DNA from: Roseburia_C amylophila | GTDB lineage: Bacteria > Bacillota > Clostridia > Lachnospirales > Lachnospiraceae | Reading direction: 5' to 3' | NCBI RefSeq assembly: GCF_025567465.1 | Contig: NZ_JAOQKI010000007.1 | Coordinates: 62,001-126,000 of the forward strand | DNA: 64,000 nt | Part shown: positions 19,279 through 27,905 of the stretch, in pieces | Position numbering within the stretch: the first letter of the stretch is position 1 | Layout of the letters: the number at the start of each line of letters is the position of its first letter | Notes under the pieces: generated by a model | Told to the model about the DNA's origin: nothing | Databases searched by the model: none | The model's input: only the letters and a program-made list of their open reading frames with translations | Position numbers and translations under genes: made by a program

Positions 19279-19956
19279 ATGTCGCAACCAGTTGTTTTAA
19301 AGAGTAATCCCCATGGAATCAATCTGATTTTAGATGATAGAATTCCATTTCAGGAGCTATTAGACGAGATACTTCATAAATTTAAAGAATCCGACAAATT
19401 CTTTAAAAATGCCAGAATTGCCTTGTCTTTTGAGGGCAGGGAATTAAGTCAGGAAGAAGAACTTGCAATCGTTGATTTGATCAGTCGAAATACCAGCATT
19501 GATGTGGTATGTATTTTAGATAATAATTCCCTGCGGGATGAAATCTGTGCCCGAAAGATTCAGGAATTTGATGAAAGTCAGTCTGGAAGAACCGGTGAAT
19601 TCTATAAGGGAACTCTGCGAAGTGGACAGGTCATTGAATGTAAGACAAGCATTGTTGTACTTGGCGATGTGAACCCAGGTGCAAAAATTATTGCAAAAGG
19701 AAATATTGTGGTATTAGGCTCGCTTCGTGGCAATGCCTATGCTGGAGCGGCAGGAGATGAGCATACCTTTGTAGCTGCCCTTGATATGGACCCGGTACAG
19801 ATTAAAATAGGTAATGTAATTGGAAGAAGCTCTGACCGCGGACCACTGAGTGCCATTAAGAACCGGCGGAAGACTTTAGAACCGCAGGTAGCTGTTGTTA
19901 TGGATGATTCCATACTAATCGAACCGATTACAAGTGGATTATTAATGAATATATAA
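19279..19956 (+). CDS. minC: Septum site-determining protein MinC
   Basis: MinC, 225 residues, inhibits FtsZ polymerisation away from midcell. An N-terminal FtsZ-binding domain (about 1-105) is joined to the C-terminal beta-helix domain (GTLRSGQVIECKTSIVVLGD onward) that dimerises and binds MinD. ATG 19279 follows GGAGGG; an in-frame ATG at 19261 would place the SD inside the gene. It begins the minCDE set directly after mrdA. Confidence 0.93.
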   Translation: MSQPVVLKSNPHGINLILDDRIPFQELLDEILHKFKESDKFFKNARIALSFEGRELSQEEELAIVDLISRNTSIDVVCILDNNSLRDEICARKIQEFDESQSGRTGEFYKGTLRSGQVIECKTSIVVLGDVNPGAKIIAKGNIVVLGSLRGNAYAGAAGDEHTFVAALDMDPVQIKIGNVIGRSSDRGPLSAIKNRRKTLEPQVAVVMDDSILIEPITSGLLMNI

Positions 19957-19978
19957 GATTTAGGAGGAAGAATAAATC

Positions 19979-20770
19979 ATGAGCGAAGTAATTGTTATTA
20001 CATCAGGAAAAGGCGGTGTTGGTAAGACAACAACTACTGCAAATGTAGGAACCGGTCTTGCACAGTTAAATAAAAAAGTAGTATTGATTGATACCGATAT
20101 CGGATTACGTAACCTTGATGTAGTTATGGGTCTTGAGAACCGTATTGTATACAATCTGGTAGATGTTGTAGAAGGCAATTGCAGAATCAAACAGGCATTA
20201 ATCAAAGATAAGAAATATCCGAACCTTTTCTTATTGCCGTCTGCCCAGACCAGAGATAAAACCTCTGTTACACCGGAGCAGATGCAGAAATTAGTAGAAG
20301 AATTAAGAGAAGAATTTGATTACATATTATTAGACTGCCCGGCTGGAATCGAGCAGGGATTTAAAAATGCAATTGCAGGAGCAGACCGTGCACTGGTTGT
20401 TACCACACCGGAGGTATCTGCAATCCGTGATGCAGACCGTATCATTGGTCTTTTAGAGGCAAATGAAATTAAGAAAATCGAGTTAATCGTAAATCGACTG
20501 CGTATGGATATGGTAAAACGTGGCGATATGATGTCCATTGAAGATGTTCATGAGATTCTTGCTATCGATTTAATCGGTGCAGTTCCGGATGACGAACAGA
20601 TTGTAATCTCAACCAACCAGGGTGAGCCGTTAGTAGGCTCTGACAGCCTTGCAGGACAGGCATATTTAAATATCTGTAAACGTATCATGGGAGAAGAAGT
20701 ACCGCTTCTTGACTTAGAGTCTAAAAATGGCGTATGGTCTAAATTCGTAAGTTTATTTAAGAAAAACTAG
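19979..20770 (+). CDS. minD: Septum site-determining ATPase MinD
   Basis: MinD, 263 residues, a deviant Walker A ATPase (GKGGVGKTT, residues 10-18) that binds membranes when ATP-bound and recruits MinC. The C-terminal amphipathic membrane-targeting helix is visible as VWSKFVSLFKKN. GGAGG lies upstream of the ATG. With MinE next door it should form an oscillating system of the E. coli type rather than one anchored by DivIVA/MinJ. Confidence 0.95.
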   Translation: MSEVIVITSGKGGVGKTTTTANVGTGLAQLNKKVVLIDTDIGLRNLDVVMGLENRIVYNLVDVVEGNCRIKQALIKDKKYPNLFLLPSAQTRDKTSVTPEQMQKLVEELREEFDYILLDCPAGIEQGFKNAIAGADRALVVTTPEVSAIRDADRIIGLLEANEIKKIELIVNRLRMDMVKRGDMMSIEDVHEILAIDLIGAVPDDEQIVISTNQGEPLVGSDSLAGQAYLNICKRIMGEEVPLLDLESKNGVWSKFVSLFKKN

Positions 20771-20783
20771 GGGGATAATAATT

Positions 20784-21059
20784 ATGGGATTCATGGATTT
20801 TTTTAAGAAAAAGAATTCCGGTAATGTAGCGAAAGACCGTCTGAAATTATTGTTAATTTCAGACCGTGCTGACTGCTCGCCGGATGTAATGGAAAATATC
20901 AAAAATGATATTATCCAGGTAATATCAAAATATATGGAAATTGATGCGGAAGGGCTTGATATTCAGATTACCCAGACCGAATCAGATGGTAATAACGGAG
21001 CTGTTCCGGCATTGTTTGCAAATATTCCGATTAAGGATTTGAAGCATTCCGGAAAATAA
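20784..21059 (+). CDS. minE: Cell division topological specificity factor MinE
   Basis: MinE, 91 residues, drives MinD off the membrane and gives the Min system its position. The N-terminal membrane/MinD-interacting helix (MGFMDFFKKKNSG) and the anti-MinCD stretch (KDRLKLLLISDR) are clear. It is 13 bases after minD with a GGGGATAA SD-like sequence. Confidence 0.93.
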   Translation: MGFMDFFKKKNSGNVAKDRLKLLLISDRADCSPDVMENIKNDIIQVISKYMEIDAEGLDIQITQTESDGNNGAVPALFANIPIKDLKHSGK

Positions 21060-21086
21060 CAGACTTCAGATTGGAAGTAGTGATTT

Positions 21087-22199
21087 ATGTTAAAACAATA
21101 CCGCTTAAAAGACTACCGTTTCCGACTGGTATTTTATGTGGTGGCACTGACCATCATTGGAATTATGGTAGTTGGCAGTGCAAAGCCTTCCGTACAGAAT
21201 AAGCAGATTGCAGGTTTAATCTTAGGTCTGATTGTAATGGTTGGTGTATCGCTGATTGATTACAATTTTATATTGAAATTCAGTTGGATATTCTATTTTA
21301 TTAATGTGGCTTTATTGGCAGCTATCTTTGTCATTGGAGAAAAGACAAAAGGAGCACGCCGCTGGCTGAAGCTTGGAATCCGCTTTCAGCCTTCCGAATT
21401 AGGCAAGATTCTGTTAGTTCTGTTTTTTGCCTATTATCTAAGCAAAAATAAAGATAAACTGAATAATATCCGGACGCTGTTTTGCACGCTGGTATTGGCA
21501 GCCGTACCGCTTCTTCTGATTTTTAAGGAGCCGGATCTTTCTACCACAATTGTTACAGCATTAATTTTTGCATCCCTCTTGTTTATTGCCGGATTAAGTT
21601 ATAAAATAGTAATGGGTGTGCTGGCAGTGGCGGTTCCGTCACTGGTTGTGGTCTTAACGCTGGTATTACAGCCGGGGCAGAAACTTTTGACAGGAAATCA
21701 GGCACTTCGTATTTTAGGCTGGCTGGAACCCGATAAATATCCTAACATTGCATATCAGCAGCAGAACTCGATTATGGCAGTGGGCTCCGGACAACTCTGG
21801 GGCAAGGGACTTAATAATACGAATATTGTTTCTGTTAAAAACGGTAACTTTATATCAGAACCACAGACAGACTTTATTTTTTCTATAGTAGGTGAAGAGA
21901 TGGGCTTTATCGGCAGTGTTATTATTATCGTATTACTGTTTCTTATTACCATAGAATGTCTGTTGGTTGCAAGACGTGCAAAAGACATGGCAGGCCGGTT
22001 GATTGCCAGCGGAATTGCTGCATTGATTGGTTTCCAGAGTTTTGTAAATATATGTGTTGTCACAGGTTTGATGCCAAACACCGGACTTCCACTTCCTTTT
22101 GTAAGCTATGGATTAACATCGTTAGTCACGCTGTTTGCGGGAATTGGTCTGGTACTGAATGTAGGGCTTCAGCCTAGAAAATATGGACAGGGGGACTAA
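21087..22199 (+). CDS. rodA: SEDS-family glycosyltransferase RodA
   Basis: RodA/FtsW/SpoVE family peptidoglycan polymerase, 370 residues and about ten membrane segments. The signature loops are visible: QPSELGKILLVLFFA, a long extracellular loop with DKYPNIAYQQQNS, and TGLMPNTGLPLPFVSYG near the C-terminus. Its place beside mreBCD and mrdA supports RodA rather than FtsW. It partners PBP2 as polymerase and transpeptidase. Confidence 0.92.
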   Translation: MLKQYRLKDYRFRLVFYVVALTIIGIMVVGSAKPSVQNKQIAGLILGLIVMVGVSLIDYNFILKFSWIFYFINVALLAAIFVIGEKTKGARRWLKLGIRFQPSELGKILLVLFFAYYLSKNKDKLNNIRTLFCTLVLAAVPLLLIFKEPDLSTTIVTALIFASLLFIAGLSYKIVMGVLAVAVPSLVVVLTLVLQPGQKLLTGNQALRILGWLEPDKYPNIAYQQQNSIMAVGSGQLWGKGLNNTNIVSVKNGNFISEPQTDFIFSIVGEEMGFIGSVIIIVLLFLITIECLLVARRAKDMAGRLIASGIAALIGFQSFVNICVVTGLMPNTGLPLPFVSYGLTSLVTLFAGIGLVLNVGLQPRKYGQGD

Positions 22200-22203
22200 A
22201 CGA

Positions 22204-22599
22204 ATGAATATCGGTTTGATTGCACACGACGCGAAGAAAAAGCTTATGCAGAATTTTTGTATTGCATACCGGGGAATTCTTTGTAAAAATGAACTTTTTG
22301 CAACGGGAACTACAGGAAGACTAATTGAGGAAGTAGCAAATCTGAATGTCCACAAATATCTCGCAGGTCATTTAGGCGGTGCACAGCAGCTTGGTGCACA
22401 GATTGAGCATAACGAGATTGACCTTGTGATTTTCCTGCGTGATCCATTATCACAGAAGTCACATGAGCCGGATGTAAACAGTGTAGTTCGTTTATGCGAT
22501 ATACACAATATTCCGCTGGCAACAAATCTTGCTACTGCAGAGCTTTTGATTAAATCATTAGACAGAGGAGACCTTGAGTGGCGTGAAATGTATAAATAA
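22204..22599 (+). CDS. mgsA: Methylglyoxal synthase-like protein with altered active site
   Basis: MgsA-fold protein, 131 residues. Methylglyoxal synthase turns dihydroxyacetone phosphate into methylglyoxal and phosphate. Family residues present: AHD (residues 7-9), the phosphate-binding ATGTTGRL (33-40), RDPL and SHEPDV. But the loop that is GPxGGDQQ in E. coli, with catalytic Asp71, reads GHLGGAQQ here, with Ala60 (GCA at 22381) in place of the base. Activity is therefore doubtful. ATG 22204 follows CAGGGGG; it is four bases from rodA and overlaps the carboxypeptidase gene by 26 bases, so it belongs to the wall/division operon. The gene symbol denotes the family, not proven activity. Confidence 0.85.
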   Translation: MNIGLIAHDAKKKLMQNFCIAYRGILCKNELFATGTTGRLIEEVANLNVHKYLAGHLGGAQQLGAQIEHNEIDLVIFLRDPLSQKSHEPDVNSVVRLCDIHNIPLATNLATAELLIKSLDRGDLEWREMYK

Positions 22600-23575
22600 A
22601 CGTGTACTGGCAGGTCTGCTTGTTGTATGTGTGTTCGTATCTGTAACGGGTTGTGGGAAAGCCAAAAGCGTTGTAGAGAATGGCTATCCGGTATATGGAG
22701 AAAGCAGCAGCGTAAATGTGCTATCCGGTGCAGAGGATACGGTCAGCTCTTATTTTGGTGCCAATTTATGTGTTGGCGGAACTGAAAATATCGGGCAGGA
22801 ATCCGTAGAACATAACAGTGTGGCAGAGGCCGCCGGAGTATTTAACACGGCAACTAATACAATTACATATGCCCAGAATATATATGAGCGGATGTATCCG
22901 GCCAGTACAACAAAGATACTGACCGCTTATCTTGCTATCAAATATGGAAATCTCAGTGATGTGGTAACAATCAGTGACAATGCCGTAAATCTGGCATCTG
23001 ATTCTTCTAAATGCGGATTGCAGGCGGGAGACCAGATGACTTTACAGGATTTACTTTATGGTCTGATGCTGCGAAGCGGAAATGATGCAGCCATTGCAAT
23101 TGCAGAACATATTTCCGGTTCCGTAGAAGCTTTTGTGGATTTGATGAATCAGGAAGCACAGCAACTTGGTGCAACCGGTTCTCATTTTATGAATCCAAAT
23201 GGACTGCCGGATGAGAATCATTATACAACCGTTTATGATTTGTATCTGATTTTCCAAAAGGCATTACAGGACGAGACCTTTTACCAGCTGATTTCTACCA
23301 GCTCCTATACCACCAATTATACAGCGGCAGATGGCAGTGCTAAGACCCAGGACTGGAGCAGTACCAATCAGTATAAAACCGGTGAATCCAAATTACCGGA
23401 TGGATTTACACTGGTGGGCGGGAAGACAGGAACCACCGGGGACGCAGGATTCTGTCTTGTGTTACTTACGGATAATGCCGGTGGACAACCGGTGATATCC
23501 ATTGTATTAAAGGCAGACTGTAAATCCAATCTGTATCTTATGATGAATGAAATACTTGCCGGATGTGGTAACTAG
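22574..23575 (+). CDS. D-alanyl-D-alanine carboxypeptidase (PBP5/DacF-like lipoprotein)
   Basis: Peptidase S11 family, 333 residues, trims the terminal D-Ala of wall pentapeptides. The N-terminus carries a lipoprotein signal (VCVFVSVTGC, Cys as the lipidation site). Active-site motifs: STTK in PASTTKILTAYLA, SGN in LRSGNDAAIAIAEH, and KTG in GGKTGTTGDAGF. No long C-terminal amphipathic helix region is seen, consistent with lipid anchoring. Start: TTG 22574 lies only three bases after GAGGAG; GTG 22583 is an equally possible start. It closes the shape/division operon. Confidence 0.88.
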   Translation: MSGVKCINKRVLAGLLVVCVFVSVTGCGKAKSVVENGYPVYGESSSVNVLSGAEDTVSSYFGANLCVGGTENIGQESVEHNSVAEAAGVFNTATNTITYAQNIYERMYPASTTKILTAYLAIKYGNLSDVVTISDNAVNLASDSSKCGLQAGDQMTLQDLLYGLMLRSGNDAAIAIAEHISGSVEAFVDLMNQEAQQLGATGSHFMNPNGLPDENHYTTVYDLYLIFQKALQDETFYQLISTSSYTTNYTAADGSAKTQDWSSTNQYKTGESKLPDGFTLVGGKTGTTGDAGFCLVLLTDNAGGQPVISIVLKADCKSNLYLMMNEILAGCGN

Positions 23576-23578
23576 GCA

Positions 23579-23607
23579 TTGTATAAAGCAGCAACATATT
23601 ATATAAT
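23579..23607 (+). promoter_or_regulatory. Promoter for the small P-loop gene
   Basis: TTGTAT (23579-23584), 17-base spacer, TATAAT (23602-23607), about 50 bases before the ATG at 23658. With the terminator at 24103 this makes the next gene a single-gene transcript. Confidence 0.6.
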
Positions 23608-23657
23608 GAATTTATATAGTTCTTCATTGAAGAAAATAATGTCTGGGAGGAAATGCG

Positions 23658-24077
23658 ATGATTGAAATAATTGCAGGAGAAAAGGGTAAAGGAAAGACAA
23701 AAGTATTACTGGATAAGGTAAACGAAGCTGTAAAAACAGTCGGTGGCAACATTGTATATCTGGATAAGAGCCAGAAACATATGTATGAGCTGGACAATAA
23801 AGTCAGACTTGTCAATGTTGCAGATTTTCCAATATCCAATTGTGATGAGTTTTTAGGTTTTATATGTGGTATCGTTTCATCTGATCATGATTTACATGAG
23901 ATGTATCTGGATAGTTTTCTTACGATTTCCGGTATGAAGGACGAAGAATTTACTCATGCTATTGAAAAACTTGATGTCATCAGTGAGAAGTATAAAGTTA
24001 AATTTATTTTAAGTATTTCTATGGATGCTTCAAAACTTCCAGAATGTGCAAAAGCAAAAGTAGTTGCAGCACTTTAA
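23658..24077 (+). CDS. Small P-loop protein of unknown function
   Basis: Protein of 139 residues beginning MIEIIAGEKGKGKTK: GEKGKGKT is a Walker A-like P-loop at residues 7-14. The rest is short alpha/beta segments (NIVYLDKSQKHMYEL, KVKFILSISMDASKLP) compatible with a minimal ATP-binding fold. A Walker B cannot be named with confidence. Homologues in related genomes are sometimes mislabelled PilT-like; nothing here supports a pilus role. GGGAGGAAATGCG precedes the ATG. It has its own promoter and terminator. Function unknown. Confidence 0.7.
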   Translation: MIEIIAGEKGKGKTKVLLDKVNEAVKTVGGNIVYLDKSQKHMYELDNKVRLVNVADFPISNCDEFLGFICGIVSSDHDLHEMYLDSFLTISGMKDEEFTHAIEKLDVISEKYKVKFILSISMDASKLPECAKAKVVAAL

Positions 24078-24102
24078 AAATGCCTGAATTGGCAGTAAAA
24101 GC

Positions 24103-24141
24103 GGTGTCTTAAGTCCTTAAAATGCTTAAGACACCTTTTTT
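24103..24141 (+). terminator. Intrinsic terminator, probably bidirectional
   Basis: GGTGTCTTAAG (24103-24113) pairs perfectly with CTTAAGACACC (24125-24135) and is followed by TTTTTT. It lies between the P-loop gene and the convergent DUF378 gene, whose stop codon is at 24143-24145. Confidence 0.85.
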
Positions 24142-24142
24142 A

Positions 24143-24355
24143 CTAAGCCTGTTCGATAGAGCGGATTCGTCCGTAGGCAGAAAGCAGATAAAGACCGCTG
24201 ATTCCGACAAGTGCATAGATAATGCGGGAAAGCCAGCTCATATTACCAAACAGAAATGCCACCAGGTCAAATCGGAAGAATCCGATGAGTCCCCAGTTGA
24301 TGGCTCCAATGATTACAAGTGTTAGTAATGTATAATCTAATCCTTTTGAACTCAT
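24143..24355 (-). CDS. DUF378 small membrane protein
   Basis: DUF378 (YuzA-like) protein of 70 residues with two hydrophobic segments (LLTLVIIGAINWGLIGFF and IIYALVGISGLYLLSAYG). The family hallmark is INWGLIG. Start: ATG 24355, with AAAGGAGG nine bases upstream; a TTG two codons earlier is too close to the SD. Function of the family is unknown. It is a lone gene on this strand between plus-strand genes. Confidence 0.8.
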   Translation of the reverse strand: MSSKGLDYTLLTLVIIGAINWGLIGFFRFDLVAFLFGNMSWLSRIIYALVGISGLYLLSAYGRIRSIEQA

Positions 24356-24446
24356 AGCCAAAGTCCTCCTTTACTATGTAGTATGGTGCAAAGTGGATGA
24401 CATTATACATCAGTTTCTATTTATTCTTTATAAAGGCGGAACGATT

Positions 24447-25823
24447 GTGGCTGAAACAAAAAAGATTGTAAAGTATCGAAAACCATTTCATTTAAATATA
24501 GAGATTGTCATTTTTGTCATTATTCTTGTATATATTCTTTTTTATGTATTTTCTTATTTCACCGAAAAACACATTGGAATATATGAAGTGACCCAGGGTA
24601 CAATTGCCGAGAATAATACTTATACCGGATTGATTGTAAGGTCAGAAAGTGTTTATACTTCCGACTATAGTGGTACCTTTAATTATTACATTGCAGACAA
24701 TGCCCAGGCTGGCTGGAACAATATTATCTGTTCTGTGGATGAGACAGGCTCTGTCAGTGATCAGTTGGCGGCCGCAGCTGCTTCAGATACCACGGGGCTT
24801 GACAGTGATTATTTTAAAAATCTGAAGTCCAATGTATCACAGTTTACCCAGTCCTATGATTCATTGTCTTTTTATCATGTATATGATTTTAAAGAAAATG
24901 TAAGCTCTCAGGTCATGGAATCGGTAAATATGAGTGCATTATCCGATTTGACAGCATCCGGGGCAACGGCAAGTGATACCTTCCATATCAGTTATGCCCA
25001 GACTCCGGGGCTGATTGCTTATTATACCGATGGCTATGAAAATATCACGACAGATAATTTTACGGCAGATGATATTCAGCCGCTGGATTATAAGAAGACA
25101 ACCATTAAAAATAACAGTACGATTGCTGCAGGTGACCCGATTTATAAGCAGATTACCAGTGAAAACTGGAATATCATTCTTCCGGTCCAGAAAGCAACCT
25201 ATGACCGGTTAACAGACAGCAATGTTATTGAAATCAAATTTAAAAAAGACAATACGAGCTGCTGGGTGAATTATGAATTAAAAGCCCAGGGGAATGATTA
25301 TTATGTGATATTATCTCTGCATAATAACATGGTTCGCTTTGCAGGAGACCGTTTTACTGATGTGGAATTACTGCTGACAGAGCGGAGTGGACTTAAGATT
25401 CCAAATTCTTCCATCACAGAAAAGGCGTTCTATACTGTTCCGAAGGAATATTTTACCCGTGGAGGCGATTCTAACTCCTTAGGCTTATATGTAAGGGACA
25501 GTAAGACAAATGCTGTTAATTTCGTTGCAACAGCTATTTTCCAGGAATCTGAAACGGATTATTATATTGACGAAGAAGAAATTACTGCAGGCAGTATCAT
25601 TCAAAAGCCGGATTCCAACGATACTTTTGAGGTGCAGGCGCAGTCCACACTTCAGGGTGTATACAATGTCAACAAGGGATATGCGGTATTCAAGCAGATT
25701 GATATTTTGTATCAGAATGAAGAATATACCATTGTAAAGGCTGGAACAGATTTTGGAATCTCCATTTATGATCACATTGCATTAGAGGGCGATGCTGTTT
25801 CCGAGGATGATTTGATTAATTAA
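24447..25823 (+). CDS. HlyD-like membrane fusion/adaptor protein
   Basis: Protein of about 458 residues with one N-terminal membrane segment (about residues 18-38, IVIFVIILVYILFYVFSYF) and a large extracytoplasmic part. The stretch after the anchor (YEVTQGTIAENNTYTGLIVR) resembles the start of the HlyD/RND-adaptor beta-barrel, but no partner transporter is nearby. The start is GTG 24447, six bases after AAAGGCGGA. It leads straight into yggS-sepF-ylmH, so a role at the division site or envelope is plausible by context only. It may be a divergent adaptor. Confidence 0.65.
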   Translation: MAETKKIVKYRKPFHLNIEIVIFVIILVYILFYVFSYFTEKHIGIYEVTQGTIAENNTYTGLIVRSESVYTSDYSGTFNYYIADNAQAGWNNIICSVDETGSVSDQLAAAAASDTTGLDSDYFKNLKSNVSQFTQSYDSLSFYHVYDFKENVSSQVMESVNMSALSDLTASGATASDTFHISYAQTPGLIAYYTDGYENITTDNFTADDIQPLDYKKTTIKNNSTIAAGDPIYKQITSENWNIILPVQKATYDRLTDSNVIEIKFKKDNTSCWVNYELKAQGNDYYVILSLHNNMVRFAGDRFTDVELLLTERSGLKIPNSSITEKAFYTVPKEYFTRGGDSNSLGLYVRDSKTNAVNFVATAIFQESETDYYIDEEEITAGSIIQKPDSNDTFEVQAQSTLQGVYNVNKGYAVFKQIDILYQNEEYTIVKAGTDFGISIYDHIALEGDAVSEDDLIN

Positions 25824-25882
25824 TATTGGTAAAAAAGTAACATTATCATAAAATGATATCATGAGATTAAGAGGTGTATAAA

Positions 25883-26575
25883 ATGCTGAAAGAAAACTTA
25901 AAAGAAGTGCAGGAAAATATTTTAAAGGCATGTGAAAAGTCCGGAAGAAATCCGGAAGATGTAACTTTGATTGCTGTCAGCAAGACCAAGCCGGTACCAA
26001 TGCTGCAGGAAATTTACGATGAAAACATCCGTGACTTTGGGGAAAATAAAGTGCAGGAGCTGGTAGAAAAATATGATGAGCTTCCACAGGATATCAAATG
26101 GCATATGATTGGTCATTTACAGAGAAATAAAGTGAAATATATCGTTGATAAGGTCTGCCTGATTCATTCTGTAGATTCTTACCGTCTCGCTGAAGAAATT
26201 AATATTCAGGCAAAGAAGAAAAATATCACAGTTCCGATTCTTGTGGAAGTCAATATTGCTGAAGAAAGCAGCAAATTTGGTGTTCATGCAGAGGATGCCA
26301 TTGCACTGGTAGAACAGATTGCACAGCTTGAAAATGTACGGATAAAAGGACTTATGACCATTGCTCCGTTTGTAGAAAATCCAGAAGATAACCGTCAATA
26401 TTTTCGAAATATCCGCCAATTATCTGTTGACATAGCCGCAAAAAACATTGATAATGTATCTATGAATGTCCTGTCCATGGGTATGACAGGAGATTATATG
26501 GTTGCCATTGAGGAAGGTGCTACAATGGTTCGTGTCGGTACCGGAATTTTTGGTGAAAGAAATTATAATAAATAA
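25883..26575 (+). CDS. YggS/YlmE PLP homeostasis protein
   Basis: Pyridoxal-phosphate-binding protein of the YggS/PROSC family, 230 residues, a single TIM barrel. The PLP lysine is in LIAVSKTKP, and the family signature IKWHMIGHLQRNK follows; near the C-terminus the phosphate-binding SMGMTGDYMVAIEEGATMVR is intact. ATG 25883 has AAGAGGTG six bases upstream; GTG 25874 is in frame but overlaps the SD. It precedes sepF, the standard ylm order of Gram-positives. Confidence 0.93.
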   Translation: MLKENLKEVQENILKACEKSGRNPEDVTLIAVSKTKPVPMLQEIYDENIRDFGENKVQELVEKYDELPQDIKWHMIGHLQRNKVKYIVDKVCLIHSVDSYRLAEEINIQAKKKNITVPILVEVNIAEESSKFGVHAEDAIALVEQIAQLENVRIKGLMTIAPFVENPEDNRQYFRNIRQLSVDIAAKNIDNVSMNVLSMGMTGDYMVAIEEGATMVRVGTGIFGERNYNK

Positions 26576-26594
26576 GTAGTTAGGAGAATGAACA

Positions 26595-27116
26595 ATGGGT
26601 CTTTTTGATAAATTTATGGATGTTATGCGTTTGAACTCAGATGATGACGACGATGATTTCTATGATGACGATTATTATGATGATGAGGAAGAAGAAAAGC
26701 CAAAGAAAAAGCTTTTCCATAAGCATGAGGAAGAGGATGACGATTTCGATGAGCCTGTTGTAAAGGAGAAACCAAAAGCAGTCAGCAAGATTACTCCAAT
26801 GCGCAGCAGCCGGAAGCAGAATGGTAATATGGCAGTCTGTGTGATTAAGCCAACCTCTTTTGAGGATGCAAGAGAGATTACTGAGACTCTTCTTATGAAC
26901 CGTACCGTTGTATTGAATGTAGAGGGTCTGGATGTTGAGATTGCCCAGAGAATTATTGACTTTACCTCTGGTTCCTGTTATGCAATCAATGGAAATTTGC
27001 AGAAGATATCCAATTATATCTTTATTATTACACCGGAATCTGTTGATATTTCAGGTGACTTCCAGGAGATTTTAGACAGCTTCTCCGGTTCGTCCATTCA
27101 GACAGATTTTCGTTAA
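26595..27116 (+). CDS. sepF: Cell division protein SepF
   Basis: SepF, 173 residues, anchors and aligns FtsZ filaments at the membrane. It has an N-terminal amphipathic membrane helix (MGLFDKFMDVMRL), a very acidic low-complexity linker (about residues 14-60, runs of Asp/Glu) and the C-terminal SepF/DUF552 fold (CVIKPTSFEDAREITETLL to the end). It is 19 bases after yggS. Confidence 0.93.
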   Translation: MGLFDKFMDVMRLNSDDDDDDFYDDDYYDDEEEEKPKKKLFHKHEEEDDDFDEPVVKEKPKAVSKITPMRSSRKQNGNMAVCVIKPTSFEDAREITETLLMNRTVVLNVEGLDVEIAQRIIDFTSGSCYAINGNLQKISNYIFIITPESVDISGDFQEILDSFSGSSIQTDFR

Positions 27117-27152
27117 TAGTATTACAATCAAAATATATGATGTGATATAGCT

Positions 27153-27905
27153 ATGATGCAGGATGAACAATTAATAAAAAAACGCTTCCTGGACTTGTTC
27201 CAGCAGGCACAACGCAAGGGGATTGTCTGTTTCAGCGATTTTCTTACCCTGAATGAACAGAATATCTTAAATAGCTGCGCCGGATCATTGGGAATTACCT
27301 ATGAATTATCGGGCGGCTGTTTTTATGCAGAGCGTCAGATAGCAGCTTTTCTTCCTGATGCTCTTTATTATGAATGGAGTTATCCGATTAAATGTATTGA
27401 AATTGCACCGGCTTATCCGAAATTTGCAGATACAATTTCCCACCGGGATGTATTGGGAGCATTGATGAATCTTGGCATTGCAAGAGAGAAGCTTGGAGAC
27501 ATTCTGATAAAGGATAATAAGGCTTACCTTTTTGTAAAAAGGGAAATTGCCGATTACATAGCCGAGGAACTTCAACAGGTATGTCATACTATAGTACATT
27601 GTGTTTTAGAAGAACCATCAGCTATGGCAGTGGGGCCAGAATTAAAAGAATTCGAAAAAATTGTGGCATCGAATCGCTTAGATAGTGTGATAGCTGCCAT
27701 GAGCGGAAAATCAAGAAGCCAGTCGGTTGTGCTGATACAATCCGGTAAAATTTTTATCAATGGTGCAGAGTGTTTACATAACACATACTTATGTAAACAA
27801 AATGATGTGATTTCCATCCGCGGCACCGGAAAATTTATTTTTGATGGGGAAATTGGCACCACAAAGAAAAGTAAGATGAAAATCCGTTTCCGGCAGTATG
27901 TTTGA
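27153..27905 (+). CDS. YlmH-family S4-domain RNA-binding protein
   Basis: YlmH protein, 250 residues, with an N-terminal domain and a C-terminal S4 RNA-binding domain (about residues 180-250, LDSVIAAMSGKSRSQSVVLI and on). B. subtilis YlmH acts on stalled ribosomal complexes. Its last ten codons form the first unit of a threefold tandem repeat that runs into the intergenic space. In many Firmicutes divIVA follows ylmH; here lspA does. Confidence 0.9.
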   Translation: MMQDEQLIKKRFLDLFQQAQRKGIVCFSDFLTLNEQNILNSCAGSLGITYELSGGCFYAERQIAAFLPDALYYEWSYPIKCIEIAPAYPKFADTISHRDVLGALMNLGIAREKLGDILIKDNKAYLFVKREIADYIAEELQQVCHTIVHCVLEEPSAMAVGPELKEFEKIVASNRLDSVIAAMSGKSRSQSVVLIQSGKIFINGAECLHNTYLCKQNDVISIRGTGKFIFDGEIGTTKKSKMKIRFRQYV

